Shown: positions 22,228-30,706, counted from the stretch's first letter. The stretch: 64,000 nucleotides of DNA from Rhodococcus yunnanensis NBRC 103083 (GCF_001895005.1 NZ_BCXH01000006.1:242410-306409); one strand, 5' to 3'. The notes: generated by a model not told the origin, from the letters alone. Program-made: numbers and translations.

Positions 22228-23706
22228 ATGCGACGGATGACCCTACTTGCAAGCTTCGCAGTCGGCGCACTCGTACTGGCCGGTTGTTCGTCGTCTTCGG
22301 ATGACGAGCAACCGGCCAGTTCTGCACCCACGCCGGTTGCGACGCCCGACGGGCCTGGCCTCGCCGATGCGGTGACCGAGGCCGCGGTGGTCGGACACCT
22401 CGAACAACTCGAACGAATTGCAATCGACAACAACGGAAATCGGGCCGCGGGTACCTCCGGGTACGACGCCAGCGTCGACTACGTCGTCGACGAACTCGAA
22501 TCTGCCGGGTTCGAAGTCGAGACACCGGAATTCGAATTCGATCAGTTCACCGCCGACACCCAATCGCTCTCGGCGCCGGACCGACAGTTCCAGGTGAATG
22601 CGCTGACGTACTCCCCGTCCACGCCGGGCGACGGCCTCACCGGAAGAGTCGTGCCCGCGCCCAAGGACGACTCACCCGGTTGCGAGGCAACCGATTACAC
22701 CGGGCTCGACCTCGCCGGTGCAGTCGTCGTCGTCGATCGTGGTGTGTGCCCGTTCGGCCAGAAGCAAACCGTCGCAGCAGATCTCGGTGCCGCGGCCGTC
22801 CTCGTGGTCAACAACGAACCCGGCCCGCTCGACAGTGGAACTCTCGGCGGAGCGGACGTCGCACGTATACCCTCCGGTGGCGTCAGTCAGGAGGACGGAC
22901 CCGCCGTCGCAGCAGCACCCGAACTGACCTTGACGCTCGACACCGAAACGACCACGACCAAGAGCCGCAACGTCATCGCGCAGACCAAGACGGGAAACGC
23001 GGAGAACGTCGTCGTCGCAGGCGCGCATCTCGACAGTGTCCCTGAAGGTCCTGGAATCAACGACAACGGCAGCGGCACGGCCGCAGTGCTGGAGACGGCA
23101 CTGCGGATGGGTAGCGAACCCGACGTCACCAACGCGGTGCGCTTCACGTTCTGGGGTGCCGAGGAGCTCGGACTCGTCGGATCCACCAAGTACGTCGAGG
23201 GGCTGAGCGAGACGGACAAGGCGAACATCGCGTTGTATCTCAACTTCGACATGATCGGCTCGCACAACGCCGGTTATCTCGCCTACGACGGCGACGACTC
23301 GGACAAGGTCGGGGAGCCCGCAGGTCCGCCCGGATCGGATGCGATCGAGCGCGTCTTCGTCCAGCGACTGCAGCAGGAGGGCATCGCTGCGGAGGGGACC
23401 GATTTCGACGGTCGATCCGACTACGGCCCCTTCATCGAGGTCGGGATCCCGGCGGGCGGTGTGTTCAGCGGAGCCGACGAGACCAAGACCCCGGAGCAGG
23501 CCACGAAATGGGGCGGCACCGCGGACGAGACGTTCGATCAGAACTATCACACTGCCGAGGACACGCTTGCCAACGTCGACCGAGCGGCACTGGCCGAGAA
23601 CGCATCCGCCGTCGCATACGGAATCGGCACGTACGCGCAGTCCGTCGAAGGCCAGGACGGAGTCCCGGTGGGCGCCGCACGAACGGAGGCTCGTTCGGGA
23701 GAATGA
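22228..23706 (+). CDS. M28-family aminopeptidase lipoprotein (LpqL-like)
   Basis: This exported zinc aminopeptidase has 492 residues: a lipoprotein signal with lipobox LAGC near residue 20, a Ser-rich linker, a protease-associated insert (about 140-240; VVVDRGVCPFGQK), and an M28 catalytic domain. Metal and catalytic residues are visible in GAHLDSVPEGPGINDNGSG (His, Asp), GAEELGLVGS (Glu), NFDMIGS (Asp) and QNYHTAEDT (His). Mycobacterial LpqL lies at the corresponding position after thiG. It probably trims peptides at the outer face of the membrane. Confidence 0.9.
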   Translation: MRRMTLLASFAVGALVLAGCSSSSDDEQPASSAPTPVATPDGPGLADAVTEAAVVGHLEQLERIAIDNNGNRAAGTSGYDASVDYVVDELESAGFEVETPEFEFDQFTADTQSLSAPDRQFQVNALTYSPSTPGDGLTGRVVPAPKDDSPGCEATDYTGLDLAGAVVVVDRGVCPFGQKQTVAADLGAAAVLVVNNEPGPLDSGTLGGADVARIPSGGVSQEDGPAVAAAPELTLTLDTETTTTKSRNVIAQTKTGNAENVVVAGAHLDSVPEGPGINDNGSGTAAVLETALRMGSEPDVTNAVRFTFWGAEELGLVGSTKYVEGLSETDKANIALYLNFDMIGSHNAGYLAYDGDDSDKVGEPAGPPGSDAIERVFVQRLQQEGIAAEGTDFDGRSDYGPFIEVGIPAGGVFSGADETKTPEQATKWGGTADETFDQNYHTAEDTLANVDRAALAENASAVAYGIGTYAQSVEGQDGVPVGAARTEARSGE

Positions 23707-23738
23707 GGTATGTGTGACCGTCGGTTACCCTTGAATCC

Positions 23739-24545
23739 GTGAACTCGTACGTGACGTCGGCGATCGATTGGGTGCGGAGTGTGAACCGAAGCCCCGCATT
23801 CGTCGCTGCCGTGCGCAAGGTTCGGCGAGTGCTACCGGGTGATCCGTCGTTCGGTGATCCCTTGTCGATGGCAGGTCCCGGCTCTGCTCTCGCAGTCGCT
23901 CGCGTCGCCGATCGGTTCCTCGACGACGAGTCGGGCGCATCACGCGAGATCGGTCTCGGAGCACTGCAACTGTGGCAGGCGGTGCTCGAAAGCACCGGCC
24001 GCGGCCGCGGTGAACGCGATGTCACCATCGTCTTCACCGACCTCGTCGGCTTCTCGACGTGGTCGCTTCTCGCAGGCGACGCAGACACGCTGACGCTCCT
24101 TCGGCGGGTGTCGCGAGCGGTCGAACCCGGCATCGACGTCCACGGCGGGCACGTGGTCAAGCGTCTCGGCGACGGCGTGATGGCCGTCTTCCATCGGCCG
24201 GAGAATGCTCTGCGCGCCGTCCGGGCGGCGCGCGTCGCGCTGGCGGAGGTGGACATCGACGGCTACACACCGAGGATGCGCGTCGGAATACACACCGGAA
24301 GCCCGAGGCAGATCGGTTCGGACTGGCTCGGCGTCGATGTCACCGTCGCCGCCCGGGTCATGGAGACCGGCGGAAACGGCAATCTGATGATCTCGCAATC
24401 CTCGCTGGAGCGAATGCCGCCCGGCACTCTCGAGGAAATCGGTCTGTCCGCACGGCCGTATCGAAGGGGCTTCTTCGCCCCGAAGCTCAACGGGGTCCCC
24501 GAGGATCTACGTATCCTGCGGCTCGTGGAGTCTCCACAGCGGTGA
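23739..24545 (+). CDS. Class III adenylate/guanylate cyclase
   Basis: This 268-residue protein has a helical N-terminal segment without clear membrane helices and one class III cyclase domain (about residues 90-240). The metal-binding aspartates are in VTIVFTDLVGFS and RLGDGVMAVF, and GIHTGSPRQIGSDWLGVDVTVAARV supplies the later substrate-site region. It should make cAMP or cGMP as a homodimer. The GTG start at 23739 follows the lipoprotein gene by 32 bases. It overlaps convergent thiD by 39 bases. Its receptor is unknown. Confidence 0.85.
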   Translation: MNSYVTSAIDWVRSVNRSPAFVAAVRKVRRVLPGDPSFGDPLSMAGPGSALAVARVADRFLDDESGASREIGLGALQLWQAVLESTGRGRGERDVTIVFTDLVGFSTWSLLAGDADTLTLLRRVSRAVEPGIDVHGGHVVKRLGDGVMAVFHRPENALRAVRAARVALAEVDIDGYTPRMRVGIHTGSPRQIGSDWLGVDVTVAARVMETGGNGNLMISQSSLERMPPGTLEEIGLSARPYRRGFFAPKLNGVPEDLRILRLVESPQR

Positions 24546-25361
24546 CACAGGGCCGTGTCCGGCGCCCAGGTCGTACGACGCGGCCAGGCACCGGGTCACC
24601 CATTCCTTCGCGAACGCAACGGCGTCGGGAACGGAGTAGCCGTTGGCGAGGGCACTGGCCATGGCCGCGGCGAGCGTGTCCCCGCCGCCATGATCGTTTC
24701 CGGTGTCGATGCGTGGGCTGCTGAACTCCTGGAAGGTGTCACCGTCGAACAGGATGTCGGTGCTCTTCTCGGACGTGCGCAGGTGGCCGCCCTTGACGAG
24801 TGAGTACTGGGCACCGAGGGCATGCAGCGCCTCGGCAGCCCGGCGGGCCGATGCGTCGTCGACGACGTCGATGCCGGTGATCAGCTTCACCTCGTCGAGG
24901 TTCGGGGTGACGATCGTGGCGATCGGAAACAGTGTGGTGCGGATCGCGTCGAGCGCTTCCTCGTGCAGGAGGGGATCGCCGTGCATCGACGCGCACACCG
25001 GGTCGACGACGAGCGGGATCGAGCCGTTCCTGCCTATCCCGACCTCGGTACACGCGGCCGTCACCGCCTCGATGATGGCCGTCGACGCCAGCATGCCCGT
25101 CTTCGCCGCACCGATGCCGATGTCGCCGACCACGGTCTTGATCTGGTCGGCGACGACGGACGGTGGAATCTCGTGGAAGCCGCTCACGCCGACAGTGTTC
25201 TGCACGGTGACGGCAGCGACGGCGACACACGCGTGGACGCCGCACATGGCCATCGTTCGACTGTCGGCTTGGATTCCAGCGCCTCCTCCCGAGTCGGTTC
25301 CGGCGATGGTGAGCGCACGGACAGGGGTCGACCCGTTGGGTGTCAGCGGTAGGAACTTCAC
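24507..25361 (-). CDS. thiD: Hydroxymethylpyrimidine/phosphomethylpyrimidine kinase
   Basis: ThiD phosphorylates HMP and HMP phosphate in the pyrimidine branch of thiamine synthesis. The ribokinase-fold motifs are present: ALTIAGTDSGGGAGIQAD (about residues 16-33), QNTVGVSGFHEIP, GAAKTGMLAS, VDPVCASMHGD, TPNLDEVKLI and the anion hole NDHGGGDTLAAAMAS, where GTGDT is more usual. The GTG at 25361 is preferred (284 residues); the upstream open region adds an implausible N-terminus. No riboswitch is visible upstream and thiC is not adjacent, unlike mycobacteria. Confidence 0.92.
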   Translation of the reverse strand: MKFLPLTPNGSTPVRALTIAGTDSGGGAGIQADSRTMAMCGVHACVAVAAVTVQNTVGVSGFHEIPPSVVADQIKTVVGDIGIGAAKTGMLASTAIIEAVTAACTEVGIGRNGSIPLVVDPVCASMHGDPLLHEEALDAIRTTLFPIATIVTPNLDEVKLITGIDVVDDASARRAAEALHALGAQYSLVKGGHLRTSEKSTDILFDGDTFQEFSSPRIDTGNDHGGGDTLAAAMASALANGYSVPDAVAFAKEWVTRCLAASYDLGAGHGPVSPLWRLHEPQDT

Positions 25362-25422
25362 GAAAGGTGACAGTACCGGCTGAGGTGGAGCACCCCGCGA
25401 CAGATGCGGGCACCGGTGTGAA

Positions 25423-25526
25423 TGTTGTTGCATCACAACAGGGGTGGGGTTCGACTATGAGGGGTACCAGTCTTTGTGGCGCACCGGGGTTGTGGACCTA
25501 CGGAACCGAAGGTTTGTTGCTACAAA
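25423..25526. promoter_or_regulatory. Two small dyads upstream of thiD and the GNAT gene
   Basis: TGTTGT-N6-ACAACA lies at 25423-25440 and TTTGT-TGCT-ACAAA at 25513-25526, in the 266-base region between divergent thiD and the small GNAT gene. Both are TTGT-containing inverted repeats and could bind the same regulator. No protein partner can be named. Confidence 0.35.
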
Positions 25527-25529
25527 CGG

Positions 25530-25558
25530 GTGACAACTACCCCGCCCCACTGTTTAAT
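25530..25558 (+). promoter_or_regulatory. Sigma-70-type promoter of the small GNAT gene
   Basis: GTGACA (25530-25535) and TTTAAT (25553-25558) are separated by exactly 17 bases and each match the consensus hexamer at five of six positions. Transcription would begin near 25565 with a leader of about 60 bases, ending in a full-length Shine-Dalgarno AAAGGAGGTGA (25614-25624) just before the ATG at 25628. Confidence 0.6.
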
Positions 25559-25627
25559 AGTGGTGTAGGTCACATGTAAGTCACGGTGGATTCACTCCAT
25601 CGGGTATTTCGGTAAAGGAGGTGACGG

Positions 25628-25960
25628 ATGCTTGCCAGTAGTCCCAGTGCTGATGTCTCCATCAACAAAGACCAGAACCGCTTCGAGTTGAGACTCAACG
25701 GCGATCTGGTTGGAATCGTCGGCTTCTACGAGTTCGAAGGTCAAACCAAACGTGGTTCACGGACGCATGTCGTCTCGTTCATGCACACCGTCGTCACCGA
25801 AGACTTCGGTCATCAAGGACTCGCGGCGATCCTCGTTCGGCGAGCTCTCGACAGCGCGCGGTCGTACGGGTGGAAGGTGAAGCCGGTCTGTACGTACGTT
25901 CAGCGCTTCCTCGCCGCGAACCCCGAGTACTCCGACGTCGTCGTTCCTCTGGACAAGTAA
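25628..25960 (+). CDS. Small GNAT-fold protein (YjdJ/Acetyltransf_CG type), copy 1
   Basis: This 110-residue protein matches the compact GNAT-like family of about 95 residues. The strands carry RFELRLNGDLVGIVGFYEF, then MHTVVTEDFGHQGLAAILVRRALDSAR with the acetyl-CoA loop (residues about 58-76, GHQGLA), then KVKPVCTYVQRFLAANPEY. Substrates for the family are mostly unknown. The Shine-Dalgarno is a near-perfect complement of the 16S tail, suggesting strong translation. A paralogue follows 86 bases downstream. Confidence 0.8.
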   Translation: MLASSPSADVSINKDQNRFELRLNGDLVGIVGFYEFEGQTKRGSRTHVVSFMHTVVTEDFGHQGLAAILVRRALDSARSYGWKVKPVCTYVQRFLAANPEYSDVVVPLDK

Positions 25961-26046
25961 CGATTGCAGCTCGGGGCTGCGTCGAATTGCTATCCGACTC
26001 TGCCGTTCCATCGACGTGACGGCAGCTCGGCTGCTCTTATGGTGAC

Positions 26047-26376
26047 ATGGATCACATTCGTACAGAGCCCCTGTCGCAGGTGGACATCACCTCTTCGGTG
26101 CACATCGAGGACAACTGCGCACACAGCCGGTTCGACCTCTTTCTCGGCGACGAGCTTGTCGGCATCCTCGGATATCGCGACGCCGACGACGGGGCCATCG
26201 CCTTCATGCACACGGTCGTCAAAGAGGAATACGGCGACCGCGGATGGGCCGGCGTATTGGTCCGGGGCGCGTTGAACACCGCGCGCGATCGTGAATGGCG
26301 GATCGTTCCCATCTGCACCTACGTGCGCCGTTACCTCGCGAGAAACCCTGAGTTTCTCGACCTCGTCGCCGACTGA
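26047..26376 (+). CDS. Small GNAT-fold protein, copy 2
   Basis: This 109-residue paralogue of the preceding protein shares the pattern FDLFLGDELVGILGY, FMHTVVKEEYGDRGWAGVLVRGAL and PICTYVRRYLARNPEFLDL. The acetyl-CoA loop reads GDRGWA instead of GHQGLA, which may alter cofactor use. The two genes probably arose by tandem duplication and have diverged. A GGTGAC just upstream is a modest ribosome site, weaker than that of copy 1. Confidence 0.78.
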   Translation: MDHIRTEPLSQVDITSSVHIEDNCAHSRFDLFLGDELVGILGYRDADDGAIAFMHTVVKEEYGDRGWAGVLVRGALNTARDREWRIVPICTYVRRYLARNPEFLDLVAD

Positions 26377-26413
26377 TCGCCCACCCTCCCCGTTTCTCCC
26401 GCCCTCCTCGTTT

Positions 26414-26511
26414 CACGCAAATGCACGTGCGTTTGCGTGAGGGGTGTGGGTTTTCCCTGGTTGGCACTCCCGCGCCCTCCCGTTGCGCGCAAATGCATGT
26501 GCGTTTGCGTG
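26414..26511 (+). repeat. Two copies of a 26-bp palindrome
   Basis: At 26414-26439 and again at 26486-26511 there is a near-perfect 26-bp palindrome with outer arms CGCAAA and TTTGCG around a TGCACGTGCG or TGCATGTGCG core. Both copies are followed by AGGGGTGTGGG. The copies are 72 bases apart. Possible roles are a cruciform or hairpin terminator after the GNAT gene or a protein-binding site. Confidence 0.8.
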
Positions 26512-26512
26512 A

Positions 26513-26550
26513 GGGGTGTGGGGTGGGGGCGGGGTGGGGCGGGGCGGGGG
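26513..26550 (+). other. G-quadruplex-prone G-run tract
   Basis: Seven runs of four or five G separated by one to three bases lie on the + strand between the palindromes and the promoter region of the next gene. Such a tract can fold as a G-quadruplex in DNA or in RNA if transcribed. It begins about 124 bases before the ATG at 26637. Confidence 0.7.
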
Positions 26551-26636
26551 AGAGCACTGCTCTTGCGGTTGACCGCTGCATTGGTGAATACTGCTCACAC
26601 AGGAGAGCGCCGCTCTCCGTACGTGGAGGGTGGACC

Positions 26637-27206
26637 ATGTTCGTGATCACAGGAATTCTGTTCGTGCTCTACGCGGCGCTGCGGCCGTATTCGGTCGAGA
26701 CAGGGGTCGCAGGCGCAGACGCGTTCGCGTCACCGTTGTGGGTGGTGGCCCATGTGTGTGCGATGTTCGGGTTCGTGGCCCTCGTAGTGGCGGTCAGGAA
26801 GGCAGACGAGTTCGCGGCGGTAGTGCTGGGGCTCGGAGCTGCGTTGGTGTTGCCGTACTACGGCGCCGAGACGTTCGCACTCAACGCACTGGGATCCGAA
26901 GCGCAGAGCACCGGAAACTACTCGCTGATCGATCTGGCCGATCCCATTCGTTTCGGACCGACCCAAATAGTGATGTTCGGCGCCGGATTGATTCTTGTCG
27001 CGGCCGGGGCAGTGTTGTTCGCCAGAAGGGTCGGCAGCTGGCAGTCGGCTCTGTTCGCGGCGGGATTCGTGCTGTTCCTGCCGCAGTTCTTCGCTCCGCC
27101 GTGGCTGCGGATCGCGCACGGACTGCTCATTCTCGTCGGAGCCGTCGCACTGGCGCTGCAGCCGGGCAGAACCCGTCAGGAAATCTCGACGACGACGGGA
27201 GCGTGA
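26637..27206 (+). CDS. Hypothetical integral membrane protein, six helices
   Basis: This 189-residue protein has hydrophobic helices near residues 2-15, 35-54, 62-82, 108-130, 136-152 and 160-178. It has no cysteine pairs, signature motif or charged catalytic cluster that I recognise. The mid-protein loop GYxxAETFALNALGSEAQ-type (YYGAETFALNALG) is rich in small residues. ATG at 26637 has GGAGGG about 8 bases upstream. An inverted repeat GGAGAG-CGCCG-CTCTCC lies at 26602-26618 in the leader. Its end overlaps convergent xthA by 31 bases. No function is proposed. Confidence 0.7.
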   Translation: MFVITGILFVLYAALRPYSVETGVAGADAFASPLWVVAHVCAMFGFVALVVAVRKADEFAAVVLGLGAALVLPYYGAETFALNALGSEAQSTGNYSLIDLADPIRFGPTQIVMFGAGLILVAAGAVLFARRVGSWQSALFAAGFVLFLPQFFAPPWLRIAHGLLILVGAVALALQPGRTRQEISTTTGA

Positions 27207-27976
27207 TCGCTGGCGCCCTTGCCCTTACGCTCGTCGCGGTCGATCGACGCGCCCGTGACGCGAGCGGCGAGTGCCGGTGACGCCAGCGCCATGTCGATGC
27301 GCAGGCCCTGCTTCTTCGGGAATCGGAGCTGCGTGTAATCCCAGTACGTGAAGGTGCGCGGCTCGGGTGTGAACTGACGGGTCACCTCGGTGAAGCCAGC
27401 CTCGGTGAACGATTCGAACGCATCGCGCTCGGGCTGGGATGTGTGCGTCTTGCCCTCGAACAGTGCGGGATCCCAGACGTCGTCGTCGGTCGGCGCGATG
27501 TTCCAGTCGCCGACGAGTGCGATCTGGGCTTGCGGATCGGACGAGACCCATGCCTGTGCGTCGGCGCGTAGCTTGGCCAACCACTCGAGCTTGTAGGTGT
27601 AATGCGGGTCGGCGAGCTCGCGGCCGTTGGGGACGTACAGGCTCCACACTCTGACGCCACCGCACGTCGCCCCGATGGCCCGAGCCTCGCTGACGGCCTC
27701 GACCTCGGGGTCCTTGCTGAAGCCCGGCTGGTCCTCGAAGCCGATCTGCACGTCCTCCAGACCGATGCGTGAGGCTATGGCCACGCCGTTCCACTGACTC
27801 AACCCGACGTGGGCGACCTCGTAGCCGATCTCGGTGAACCGCTCGTACGGAAACTGTGCGTCCTTGCACTTCGTCTCCTGCATCGCCAGCACATCGACGT
27901 CGGACCGGCCGAGCCAGTCGACGATCCGATCCTGACGAGAGCGGACGGAGTTCACATTCCAGGTAGCCAATCGCAC
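27176..27976 (-). CDS. xthA: Exodeoxyribonuclease III
   Basis: XthA is an AP endonuclease and 3' exonuclease of base excision repair. The 266-residue protein has the EEP-fold signatures: LATWNVNSVRSR at the start, MQETKCKDAQFP with catalytic Glu, VWSLYVPNG, VGDWNIAPTDDD with metal Asn/Asp, LRIDMALAS, and C-terminal ASDHAPVVVE with the catalytic Asp-His. GTG at 27976 follows AAGGTG by a few bases; that site overlaps the stop of the upstream GNAT gene, so translation is coupled. Confidence 0.95.
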   Translation of the reverse strand: MRLATWNVNSVRSRQDRIVDWLGRSDVDVLAMQETKCKDAQFPYERFTEIGYEVAHVGLSQWNGVAIASRIGLEDVQIGFEDQPGFSKDPEVEAVSEARAIGATCGGVRVWSLYVPNGRELADPHYTYKLEWLAKLRADAQAWVSSDPQAQIALVGDWNIAPTDDDVWDPALFEGKTHTSQPERDAFESFTEAGFTEVTRQFTPEPRTFTYWDYTQLRFPKKQGLRIDMALASPALAARVTGASIDRDERKGKGASDHAPVVVEIS

Positions 27977-27986
27977 GGCGATCACC

Positions 27987-28925
27987 TTACTCGAGTGCTC
28001 CGACAGGCTCCGCGTACCGATAGCGATGGTGCTCGAGGAATCCGAGACCCCGATACATCTCGATGGCTCCGGTGTTCGTCGCCGACACCTGCAGGTACGC
28101 GTGGCTCGCGCCCTGCTCACGGCCCCACGCGACGAGTTCTCCGCAGACTCGTGTCCCGAGTCCGTTGCGGCGGTGGGCCTGTGACACCTCGATCGCGGTC
28201 AGGCCGACCCAGCGTCGACCGTCCGGCGACGACGTCACCGCGCCGCGGCCGATCGCGAGAATCTCCGACGCCGAGCTGCCGATCCGAGCGAATCCGAGTA
28301 CACCGTCGCGCACCGAGGAGATGACCTCCACGGCGTCGTCGGGCACTGAGCGGCCGCGGTAGCGATAGAGCCCGAGCCAGTCCTCGTCGGGGGCATCGGA
28401 GATCACCGACACCGACTCGGCAGGCAATTCCAGGCGTGCGATGTCGGCGGCCATCACGAGGGTTTCGTCGCGCGTCACCCAACCAGGAGGTACCGAGCCC
28501 AGCCGATCCGGCAGCAGAAGTACTGCAGGCAGGCCCCGCGCGTCCAACCACTCGGCGACGGCAGCCAGAGATGCTTCGGATGCATGCGGGGCCACCGGTA
28601 CCGCTGAATTGGCTCGGCCCGTGAAGCCGTGTCCGGCGCGCAGTAGCCAACCGTCGATCTCCGCGAGTTCGATACCCGGCCAGCCATCGACGGCGGCGCG
28701 TTCGAGTGCTCTGATCTCGGACGTCCGGATCGGCCGCGGACCCAACGCTTTGAGCGCGACGACCCGATCCGGATACACCCGCACGACGCGGCCGTCGGTC
28801 GCTCGCACGGCGACGACCGAATCGCCGCTCTCGATCAGCTCCCCGATCACGTCTGTCATCGGATGCGAGTGACCGGGTGGTAGCCGGTAGCGCATCGTGA
28901 CGCGAGTTCCGACGGCGATGCTCAC
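27987..28925 (-). CDS. GNAT-family N-acetyltransferase (Rv0428c homologue)
   Basis: The 312-residue protein has an N-terminal SH3-like or barrel portion (about 1-60: GTRVTMRYRL, DVIGELIES), a middle degenerate GNAT half, and a C-terminal GNAT domain (about 225-300). The last has the acetyl-CoA loop SQAHRRNGLGTRVCGEL and the closing ATNTGAIEMYRGLGF motif. It lies between def and xthA as in mycobacteria, where the gene order suggests an accessory role in N-terminal or protein acetylation; this is inference. It starts with GTG 3 bases after the def stop. Confidence 0.85.
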   Translation of the reverse strand: MSIAVGTRVTMRYRLPPGHSHPMTDVIGELIESGDSVVAVRATDGRVVRVYPDRVVALKALGPRPIRTSEIRALERAAVDGWPGIELAEIDGWLLRAGHGFTGRANSAVPVAPHASEASLAAVAEWLDARGLPAVLLLPDRLGSVPPGWVTRDETLVMAADIARLELPAESVSVISDAPDEDWLGLYRYRGRSVPDDAVEVISSVRDGVLGFARIGSSASEILAIGRGAVTSSPDGRRWVGLTAIEVSQAHRRNGLGTRVCGELVAWGREQGASHAYLQVSATNTGAIEMYRGLGFLEHHRYRYAEPVGALE

Positions 28926-28928
28926 GAT

Positions 28929-29522
28929 CTAGTCGACCTCGTGGCCGAACGGATCCTCGACGGTTCCGGGGATCCAGGACAGGCCGGGTGTGCCCCAGCC
29001 TGCACGTTTGATGGCCTTCTTGGCTGCTCTGGCGTTGCGGCCGATCAGCACGTCGACGTACAGAAATCCGTCGAGGTGCCCGACCTCGTGTTGAAGCATG
29101 CGCGCGAAGAAGCCCGTGCCCTCGATGTCGACGGGTTCTCCGTCGGCGTCGGTTCCGGTCACACGCGCCCAGTCGGCACGGCCCGTCGGATACTGCTCGC
29201 CGGGTACGGAGAGGCAGCCCTCGTCGTCGTCCTCGGGATCGGGCATCGTCTCGGGGATGGCCGACGTCTCGAGTACGGGGTTGACGACGACGCCCGTGCG
29301 GCGGACGATCTTTCCGTCGGGTCCCTGGGCCGGGCAGTCGTAGACGAACAGGCGAAGCGACACGCCGACCTGATTGGCGGCGAGTCCTACGCCGTTCGCC
29401 ACGTCGAGTGTTTCGTACATATCCGCGATAAGGTCTGCGATCTCGGCGGGCGATTGTGTGACGGGTTCGGTCGGGGTGTGCAGCACCGGGTCGCCGACGA
29501 TCCGGATCGGAAGAATTGCCAT
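28929..29522 (-). CDS. def: Peptide deformylase
   Basis: Def removes the formyl group from nascent peptides. The 197-residue enzyme carries motif [11 protein letters not shown] (about residues 46-55), motif [13 protein letters not shown] with the metal Cys, and motif [12 protein letters not shown] with two metal His and catalytic Glu. The third motif has Gly where HExDH usually has Asp; as I recall, mycobacterial Def also departs from HExDH here. An acidic insertion (PDPEDDDEG) precedes motif II. ATG at 29522 starts the typical [15 protein letters not shown]. It heads the def-GNAT-xthA operon. Confidence 0.95.
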   Translation of the reverse strand: MAILPIRIVGDPVLHTPTEPVTQSPAEIADLIADMYETLDVANGVGLAANQVGVSLRLFVYDCPAQGPDGKIVRRTGVVVNPVLETSAIPETMPDPEDDDEGCLSVPGEQYPTGRADWARVTGTDADGEPVDIEGTGFFARMLQHEVGHLDGFLYVDVLIGRNARAAKKAIKRAGWGTPGLSWIPGTVEDPFGHEVD

Positions 29523-29771
29523 GGCCTCGAGAATAGTGGCGGCTGCGTACGGCCTCGACACTCGGTGACCGACGCGACTCGCCGCAACCACCGCGAGCCG
29601 CTCGGAAGCCGTGCTCACCATGGTTGAATGGGGATCGAAGAACACGTGTGTAATTCGCGTCGAACCTGCCCGCCTGCGGGTGCGTCGAATCGGGGTCGAG
29701 GGGGGCCGGCTGAGCGACATTCAGGCATACAGGCGGAAAGCACAGTACGGCGCCAGCAAGGCAAAAGAGTG

Positions 29772-29791
29772 GGACCCGCCAACGCGGGTCC
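29772..29791 (+). other. Perfect hairpin in the leader of the DUF3263 gene
   Basis: GGACCCGC (29772-29779) and GCGGGTCC (29784-29791) pair perfectly around a CAAC loop, 8 bases before the GAGGAG ribosome site of the gene at 29810. It could influence translation or transcript ends. The rest of the 287-base region between def and this gene shows no supported gene. Confidence 0.5.
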
Positions 29792-29809
29792 GAGAAGTCG
29801 AGGAGTGAG

Positions 29810-30139
29810 ATGGACGGCGCAGCAGCGCGTGACTCGAACCAGTCTCAGCAGTCGGGGAGTTCCGAGAACGTCAACGAGGTCGGGGCCGACGGCCTGACTC
29901 GTCGTGAGCACGACATCCTGTCCTTCGAACGTCAGTGGTGGAAGTACGCAGGCGCGAAGGAAGAGGCGATCAAGGAACTCTTCTCCATGTCGGCTACTCG
30001 CTACTACCAAGTTCTCAATGCGCTCGTGGATAGGCCCGAATCCTTGGCGGCAGATCCGATGCTGGTCAAACGCCTTCGCAGGTTGCGGGCCAGCAGGCAG
30101 AAGGCACGGGCGGCTCGCAGGCTCGGCTTCGAGGTCTAG
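29810..30139 (+). CDS. DUF3263 protein (Rv0430 homologue)
   Basis: This 109-residue protein has a polar N-terminus (about 1-28, Ser/Gln/Asn-rich) and a helical DUF3263 domain: LTRREHDILSFERQWWKYAGAK, ELFSMSATRYYQVLNAL, DPMLVKRLRRLRASRQKARAARR. The middle section reads like a helix-turn-helix (SATRYYQVLNALVDRP), so a DNA-binding role is plausible, but no regulator function is established. It sits next to the LytR_C gene as in mycobacteria. Confidence 0.82.
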   Translation: MDGAAARDSNQSQQSGSSENVNEVGADGLTRREHDILSFERQWWKYAGAKEEAIKELFSMSATRYYQVLNALVDRPESLAADPMLVKRLRRLRASRQKARAARRLGFEV

Positions 30140-30160
30140 GAGCCCGGCGCCGATCAACTA

Positions 30161-30706
30161 GTGTCTTCGACTGTGAGCAGTCCAAATCCGGAATCGTCCG
30201 GCCCTCCGCTCCGCGCTCTGGCAATGGTCTTGATCTCGCTTGCGATCTTGTTCGCGGCGATCGGTGCACTGTCTTTGACCGGTTCGGACGACACCGACGA
30301 TGCAGCGTCCGAGCAGACGACGAGCGAGGTCGAGGCCGCTCCGGCATCGTCGACTGCCGCGCAGGCACCGCCACCGGCGAGTGCCGCGACGTCCGCACCC
30401 AGTTCCGCTGCGCCTACGACGTCGGGCGCCGCCGGGGATGTCGACGTGCGTGTGCTCAACAACAGCAACGTGTCGGGACTTGCCGCCGACACCGCGGCGA
30501 CCCTCACGAGCGAGGGTTGGACGATAACGGAGACGGGCAACTACAGCGCAAGCCAGGTCCCGTCGACGACGGTGTACTTCGGATCGGCTTCGGGCGCGCA
30601 GGCGGCGGCGCGTGAGATCGCCCAGCAGATCGGTGCCACCGCGGAGTCGCGGCCCGCCACGTTGTCCGAGTTCGGGGACGGCGTGATCGTCATGGTCACC
30701 GAGTGA
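30161..30706 (+). CDS. LytR_C-domain membrane-anchored protein (Rv0431/VirR-like)
   Basis: This 181-residue protein has a single N-terminal membrane helix (LRALAMVLISLAILFAAIGA), an Ala/Ser/Thr/Pro linker of about 60 residues, and an extracytoplasmic LytR_C domain (DVRVLNNSNVSGLAADTAATL, TVYFGSASGAQAAAREIA). The mycobacterial gene at this place, Rv0431 (VirR), affects membrane vesicle release and cell-wall integrity. GTG at 30161 is used; GTG at 30173 is an alternative, and neither has a clear ribosome site. Confidence 0.82.
   Translation: MSSTVSSPNPESSGPPLRALAMVLISLAILFAAIGALSLTGSDDTDDAASEQTTSEVEAAPASSTAAQAPPPASAATSAPSSAAPTTSGAAGDVDVRVLNNSNVSGLAADTAATLTSEGWTITETGNYSASQVPSTTVYFGSASGAQAAAREIAQQIGATAESRPATLSEFGDGVIVMVTE

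Noticed and set aside
24507..24545. Gene-end conflict between cyclase and thiD
   Set aside because: A 39-base convergent overlap of stops is seen at several other places in this window and needs no correction.
25340..25579. 79-residue frame between thiD and the GNAT gene
   Set aside because: It spans the mapped promoter candidate and overlaps thiD's start; it has no family pattern.
25362..25627. TPP riboswitch upstream of thiD
   Set aside because: Neither CTGAGA nor the ACCTGA...GGATAATGCC cores are present on the minus strand.
29611..29808. 65-residue frame upstream of the DUF3263 gene
   Set aside because: Arg/Glu-rich shadow composition, overlaps the leader hairpin, no ribosome site; other frames are equally open.
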